From assembly GCA_964457755.1 (NCBI GenBank), contig CAYWGC010000011.1:10301-74300 (forward strand): DNA of 64,000 nucleotides. The letters run 5' to 3'. Source of the stretch: Tharpella sp964457755 (lineage in GTDB: Bacteria; Desulfobacterota; Anaeroferrophillalia; Anaeroferrophillales; Tharpellaceae). Both the position numbers and the translations under genes were made by a program. Shown piece by piece: positions 60,678 through 64,000 of this stretch (positions are counted from its first letter, which is position 1; each line of letters starts with the position of its first letter). The notes below the pieces were generated by a model. That model was not told the DNA's origin, did not search any database, and was given only the letters and a program-made list of their open reading frames with translations.

Positions 60678-61214
60678 TTAAGCTTCCGGCTCCTGAACTT
60701 GTTCTTTCTGTTCTTTTATCGCGTTTAAAACCTGGACTGCAGAACGGACTACACCGCTCAAGACATTTACAAAACCACCAGGGACAGCATTCATTGTCCC
60801 GAGCAGGGTTGCTTGCATAACCTCTTTGCTGGGCAATTTTGCCAACCGGCCAAGAGCTTCGCTATCAAGATATGCACCACCAAGAACTCCACCCATAACT
60901 TCAAGGGCATCTTCAGTCTTGGCGAAATCGACCAGCGCTTTAGCTGCGGCCGCAGGATCTCCATAGACCAAAGCCAAGGCACTAGGTCCTATTAGATGGT
61001 CAACGAGAGCCTCATTACCAGTTGCTTTCGCTGCAATACGAGCCAGAGTATTCTTAACAACTTTGAACTCAGTATTATTTTCTCGTAAACGATTTCTTAA
61101 AGCGGTAATCTTTTCGACATCCAATCCGCGATAATCGGTCAGAAAAGCAGCTTCTGCGTCATTGAATTTCGCTGTCAATCCATCGATCTGGATCTGCTTC
61201 TCTGCTCTATTCAC
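60678..61214 (-). CDS. rplJ: 50S ribosomal protein L10
   Basis: 178 aa starting at GTG 61214, with AAGGAGGT ~8 nt upstream. L10 anchors L7/L12 to 23S rRNA. Motifs: AFLTDYRGLDVEKITALRNRL and NTEFKVVKNTLARIA, GPSALALVYGD. The 257-bp spacer upstream holds an L10 leader, through which excess L10 probably represses its own operon. The C-terminus (EQKEQVQEPEA) carries the L12-binding helix region. Confidence 0.97.
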   Translation of the reverse strand: MNRAEKQIQIDGLTAKFNDAEAAFLTDYRGLDVEKITALRNRLRENNTEFKVVKNTLARIAAKATGNEALVDHLIGPSALALVYGDPAAAAKALVDFAKTEDALEVMGGVLGGAYLDSEALGRLAKLPSKEVMQATLLGTMNAVPGGFVNVLSGVVRSAVQVLNAIKEQKEQVQEPEA

Positions 61215-61254
61215 CTTCGGTCACCTCCTTGTTATAATGTTGATCAAAAGGCAA

Positions 61255-61330
61255 ATGAGCTCAATCTGATAGCCTCGGTGGGATGTTACGTCTAAAACTT
61301 AATTTAAACGACCCACGGTCTACAGCTCAT
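61255..61330 (-). ncRNA. Ribosomal protein L10 leader (rplJL autoregulatory element)
   Basis: On the minus strand ATGAGCT (61330-61324) pairs with AGCTCAT (61261-61255), closing a multibranched segment that contains GTAGACCGTGGGT and CATCCCACCGAGG, which pair with each other. This is the pattern and location of known L10 leaders: between rplA and rplJ, ~40 nt before the rplJ start. L10 or L10-L12 should bind here and block translation. Confidence 0.75.
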
Positions 61331-61471
61331 ATATCCTAATGAATGACAGCTTCGTAAAAAACAGAAAATAGATAATTGCAATAATTATAAACTAAAATCA
61401 GTCAATTAACAGTTAACTATTTTTCTAATCTGTCAAAATTATATAAAACTACTAAGTACATCTTTCAGCAA

Positions 61472-62161
61472 TTAAATGCTATTAAGATCAACTCTAATCC
61501 CAGGCCCCATTGTTGAGGAGATCGAAAATCCTCGCATATAGTTACCTTTACTCGAAGCTGGTTTCAACCGGTTCAAAGTTTCAATCAGACTAGTGATATT
61601 CTCAAGCAGATTTTCAGCCGAAAAAGAGATTCGGCCTACTGGAGCATGTACGATCCCTGCCTTCTCAACCCTGAAATCGACCTTTCCCGCTTTAATATCT
61701 TTAACCGCACGGGCGAGATCGAAGGTTACAGTTCCGACTTTAGGATTAGGCATCAAACCTCGGGGACCAAGAACGCGCCCGAGTTTGCCGACGACACCCA
61801 TCATGTCGGGGGTGGCTACCGCCTTGTCAAAATCGAGCCAACCATCCGTAATTTTCTTGGCAAGATCATCCCCACCAACAAAATCAGCTCCTGCATCACG
61901 CGCTTCAATCTCTTTTTCACCCTTGGCGAAAACGACTACACGAGCACTTTTACCGGTACCATGAGGTAGAACAACCGCGCCACGAACCATCTGATCAGCA
62001 TGTCGAGGATCAACTCCAAGACGGATAGAAACATCAACACCTTCATCAAACTTCTTCGTAGTTAACGATTTAAGTAACTCAACAGCTTCAACCAACGGGT
62101 ATTTCTTGTCTTGATCAACTTTGGCCCGATTGGCAAGATAATTTTTTCCACTTTTAGACAT
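61472..62161 (-). CDS. rplA: 50S ribosomal protein L1
   Basis: 229 aa. Binds 23S rRNA in the L1 stalk and, in many bacteria, represses its own operon. Motifs: KFDEGVDVSIRLGVDPRHAD and VRGAVVLPHGTGKSARV in domain I, and GRVLGPRGLMPNPKVGTVT, the conserved domain II signature. The gene follows rplK by 17 bp. The C-terminal SSTMGPGIRVDLNSI is typical. Confidence 0.97.
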   Translation of the reverse strand: MSKSGKNYLANRAKVDQDKKYPLVEAVELLKSLTTKKFDEGVDVSIRLGVDPRHADQMVRGAVVLPHGTGKSARVVVFAKGEKEIEARDAGADFVGGDDLAKKITDGWLDFDKAVATPDMMGVVGKLGRVLGPRGLMPNPKVGTVTFDLARAVKDIKAGKVDFRVEKAGIVHAPVGRISFSAENLLENITSLIETLNRLKPASSKGNYMRGFSISSTMGPGIRVDLNSI

Positions 62162-62178
62162 TCTATCCTCACATTTAC

Positions 62179-62601
62179 CTATTCGACATCGATGCCCATA
62201 CTCCGGGCTGTCCCGGAAATAATCAGACAGGCGGCATCAATATCATTAGCATTTAAGTCTACCATTTTGAGCTCAGCGATCTCTTTTACCTGGGCTGGAG
62301 TAACCGTTCCAACTTTAGTTTTATTTGGTACTCCTGAGCCTTTTGCAATATTAGCCGCCTTCTTCAACAAAACCGATGCGGGCGGCGTTTTAGTAATAAA
62401 ACTAAAACTGCGATCAGCATAAACGGTAATTACAACCGGTGTAATCATGCCATCCAGAGCGTCAGTCTTGGCATTAAAGGCTTTGCAAAACTCCATAATA
62501 TTAACGCCGTGCTGCCCCAATGCAGGACCTACGGGAGGAGAAGGATTGGCTTTCCCCGCCGGGATCTGAAGTTTGATCTGACCTACAATTTTCTTCGCCA
62601 T
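62179..62601 (-). CDS. rplK: 50S ribosomal protein L11
   Basis: 140 aa, normal. L11 binds the GTPase-associated region of 23S rRNA. The N-terminal proline-rich stretch IPAGKANPSPPVGPALGQHG and the C-terminal rRNA-binding helix region (MVDLNANDIDAACLIISGTA, SMGIDVE) are canonical. GGAGAA precedes the ATG. It lies 30 bp after nusG. Confidence 0.98.
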   Translation of the reverse strand: MAKKIVGQIKLQIPAGKANPSPPVGPALGQHGVNIMEFCKAFNAKTDALDGMITPVVITVYADRSFSFITKTPPASVLLKKAANIAKGSGVPNKTKVGTVTPAQVKEIAELKMVDLNANDIDAACLIISGTARSMGIDVE

Positions 62602-62631
62602 GCTTAATTCTCCTGCAATCTATTTAAAATC

Positions 62632-63174
62632 TTAACTTATTTTTTCTATTTGCCCTAAATCTATTTCGATGGGGGTGGGGCGGCCAAAGATGCTTACCAA
62701 AACCCTTACCTTACCCTTTTCAAGATTGATTTCATCAACCGTTCCGCTAAAGTTGGCAAAAGGACCTTCCAGAACTGTAACATTCTCCCCAAGATCAAAA
62801 AGGACTTTGGGTTGAGGTCGCATTTCACCTTCGGCAATACGATCAAGAAGACTATTAGCTTCGCTCTCCGATATCGACCTGGTTGCGGCAACGCGTTCGC
62901 CACCGCCGACAAAACCGGTGACCTTGGCAGTACCTTTAACCAGATGCCAGGTCTCTTCGGTCATCTCCATTTTGACTAAGACATAACCGGGAAAAAACTT
63001 TCTTTGCGAAGTCCGGCGTTTGCCCTTGACCATCTCAACTACCTGTTCGGTGGGAACCACAACCTCCTCGAACATATCTTCGAGGCCGTATTGTCTGATT
63101 CTCTCCTCCAAGGTGAGTTTTACTCTATTCTCATAACCGGAGTAAGCATGTATCACATACCATTTCTTCGCCAT
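62632..63174 (-). CDS. nusG: Transcription termination/antitermination factor NusG
   Basis: 180 aa. The NGN domain (WYVIHAYSGYENRVKLTLEE, PGYVLVKMEMTEETWHLV) binds the polymerase clamp; a KOW domain (VTVLEGPFANFSGTVDEIN) binds Rho or S10. It couples transcription to translation and affects pausing. It is 76 bp downstream of secE and upstream of rplK, the standard order. No insertion between NGN and KOW. Confidence 0.98.
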   Translation of the reverse strand: MAKKWYVIHAYSGYENRVKLTLEERIRQYGLEDMFEEVVVPTEQVVEMVKGKRRTSQRKFFPGYVLVKMEMTEETWHLVKGTAKVTGFVGGGERVAATRSISESEANSLLDRIAEGEMRPQPKVLFDLGENVTVLEGPFANFSGTVDEINLEKGKVRVLVSIFGRPTPIEIDLGQIEKIS

Positions 63175-63250
63175 AACTTACCCTGTCAACCCTATCACTT
63201 ATGTTTTATTTCTAATAAAGCGGAAACACTTAACAGCATGCCCCTCACAT

Positions 63251-63457
63251 CTAGACTGCCAGGATAAGCTTCATAAGCTTGGCCAGCCCAAGATCAACTA
63301 TGCCCAGATATAGGGCAATAACAAAAACCGTGAGAAGCACTACCCAAGTAAGTCCAATGGTTGCTTTACGACTAGGCCAAGTGACCTTTTTCATTTCGCC
63401 CTTGGAATCTTTCAGATATTGAGTCAGTTCGGCGATATTCTCTTTTATAGCTGCCAA
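63251..63457 (-). CDS. secE: Preprotein translocase subunit SecE
   Basis: 68 aa, single-helix SecE form. It starts at TTG 63457 with GGGAG ~8 nt upstream. An amphipathic helix (IAELTQYLKDSKGEMKKVTWPSR region) is followed by one membrane helix (TWVVLLTVFVIALYLGIVDL). It clamps SecY in the translocon. Encoded just after tRNA-Trp and before nusG. Confidence 0.96.
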   Translation of the reverse strand: MAAIKENIAELTQYLKDSKGEMKKVTWPSRKATIGLTWVVLLTVFVIALYLGIVDLGLAKLMKLILAV

Positions 63458-63506
63458 AATTCAGGCTCCCACTTTAAATTTGTTAACAGTAACCATTATA
63501 CATAAC

Positions 63507-63583
63507 TGGCAGGCCAGGAGGGATTCGAACCCCCAACACCCGGATTTGGAGTCCGGTGCTCTAGCCATTAGAGCTACTGGCCT
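63507..63583 (-). tRNA. tRNA-Trp (CCA anticodon)
   Basis: The minus strand folds as a cloverleaf: acceptor AGGCCAG / CTGGCCT, D-arm GCTC..GAGC, anticodon stem CCGGA / TCCGG with loop CTCCAAA (anticodon CCA), T-arm with GTTCGAATC. The discriminator is G, and the 3' CCA is encoded (63509-63507). It lies between rpmG and secE, the usual place in this cluster. Confidence 0.97.
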
Positions 63584-63629
63584 GCAATGCGGCCCAGCTT
63601 AAAAATCAAACTGGAATATCTAATAAAAG

Positions 63630-63779
63630 TTACTTGGTCTCTTTATGAACTGTATGGGTCTGACAAAAGCGACAATACTTCTTAAACTCTAACTTATCAG
63701 GGGTATTTCTTTTATTCTTCTTGGTCGTGTAATTTCTTCTTTTACATTGCCCGCAAGCAAGTATTACTTTATCTCGCAT
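63630..63779 (-). CDS. rpmG: 50S ribosomal protein L33
   Basis: 49 aa. Reads MRDKVILACGQCKRRNYTTK at the N-terminus, with two CxxC pairs (CGQC and CRFC), i.e. the zinc-binding form of L33 rather than the Cys-less type. Basic Lys/Arg-rich core. TAGG lies ~9 nt before the ATG. Located between tuf and tRNA-Trp, standard for this region. The zinc form implies replacement by a Cys-less paralogue could occur under zinc limitation if one exists elsewhere. Confidence 0.95.
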   Translation of the reverse strand: MRDKVILACGQCKRRNYTTKKNKRNTPDKLEFKKYCRFCQTHTVHKETK

Positions 63780-63829
63780 AGCTTACAACCTACCTTTTCT
63801 ACGCCTAGAGAATTATCTTTTAAACAGAC

Positions 63830-63871
63830 CGAAGCCAGAGCAGGATTCTTCTTAACCCCTCCCTGGCTTCG
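63830..63871 (-). terminator. Terminator after tuf
   Basis: CGAAGCCAG (63830-63838) pairs with CTGGCTTCG (63863-63871), with a 24-nt loop. On the minus strand it is followed by a GTCTGTTT stretch, a weak T-tract. It lies between the tuf stop and rpmG and probably limits read-through into rpmG and tRNA-Trp. Confidence 0.55.
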
Positions 63872-63905
63872 TCTATATAGAGTTTATCCCTAAAAAGCGT
63901 ATCGC

Positions 63906-64000
63906 TTATTCAATAATTTCGCTGACGACGCCGGCACCTACGGTGCGGCCGCCTTCACGAATCGCAAAACGTAACTCTTTTTCCATCGCGATCGGGGTAA
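63906..64000 (-). CDS. tuf: Elongation factor Tu (C-terminal end only, partial)
   Basis: Only the last ~31 codons are in the window; they read TPIAMEKELRFAIREGGRTV, then GAGVVSEIIE and TAA at 63906. This is the invariant C-terminus of EF-Tu domain 3. EF-Tu delivers aminoacyl-tRNA to the ribosome. The 5' end lies beyond the right edge. It heads the translation/transcription cluster on the minus strand. Confidence 0.97.
   Translation of the reverse strand, partial: TPIAMEKELRFAIREGGRTVGAGVVSEIIE

Noticed and set aside
1..64000. CRISPR array, prophage or insertion sequence
   Set aside because: No regularly spaced direct repeats with spacers, no transposase or integrase, and no phage genes were seen.

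Overview
The window reads as chromosomal DNA of an anaerobic Gram-negative bacterium, most likely a deltaproteobacterium (Desulfobacterota, perhaps close to Desulfuromonadales). This is an inference from content: an outer-membrane porin, an AMIN-TPR envelope protein flanked by two sigma-54 activators, a TRAP C4-dicarboxylate system, a ThiD2-ThiE fusion, and secreted LVIVD, FG-GAP and FecR proteins. I see no plasmid, prophage, transposase or CRISPR. Both ends cut through genes.

Layout. 1-12.0 kb (minus): the start of an acidic protein with a receiver-like N-terminus, two secreted proteins (V8-like protease; PKD-FecR protein), and an operon of sigma-54 activator, AMIN-TPR protein and sigma-54 activator. 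12.1-13.1 kb (minus): an AmrS-like radical SAM enzyme. 13.4-21.5 kb (plus): purH, purD, purE, a YrdC/Sua5 protein, a PP-loop/NFACT-R protein and mutS. 21.5-24.3 kb (minus): an Rrf2 regulator, then coaX, birA and nadC (cofactor operon). 24.7-29.2 kb (plus): a giant LVIVD propeller protein and an aminotransferase. 29.4-32.8 kb (minus): an FG-GAP protein and a porin. 33.1-41.7 kb (minus): a C4-dicarboxylate module made of sensor kinase, response regulator, DctP, DctQ, DctM and a double-length malic enzyme. 41.8-47.1 kb (plus): mobB, mobA, a DEAD-box helicase, DUF1820, a His-rich small protein and tyrS. 47.2-51.6 kb (minus): rpsT, hisG, hisI, thiC and thiD2-thiE. 51.6-64 kb (minus): the tuf, rpmG, tRNA-Trp, secE, nusG, rplK, rplA, rplJ, rplL, rpoB, rpoC cluster, with an L10 leader and a large hairpin between rplL and rpoB.

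Most interesting signals. (1) A roughly 100-residue beta-rich repeat occurs ten times in three secreted proteins that otherwise carry unrelated N-terminal modules (protease, PKD/FecR, LVIVD propeller). I know no name for it; it looks like a shared surface or assembly module. (2) The malic enzyme is an in-frame tandem of two complete but diverged copies, each altered at different conserved positions, next to a malate-type TRAP system. (3) Five intergenic spacers hold long palindromes, each with its own sequence but all built of 7-10 nt internal periods; two further dispersed repeat families and a structured element also lie between genes. (4) Three receiver-like domains near the left end are degenerate.

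Genes inferred to work together: the sensor kinase and regulator probably control the TRAP operon, whose product feeds the malic enzyme. purH, purD and purE make IMP. nadC, birA and coaX serve NAD, biotin and CoA. The right end is core transcription and translation.
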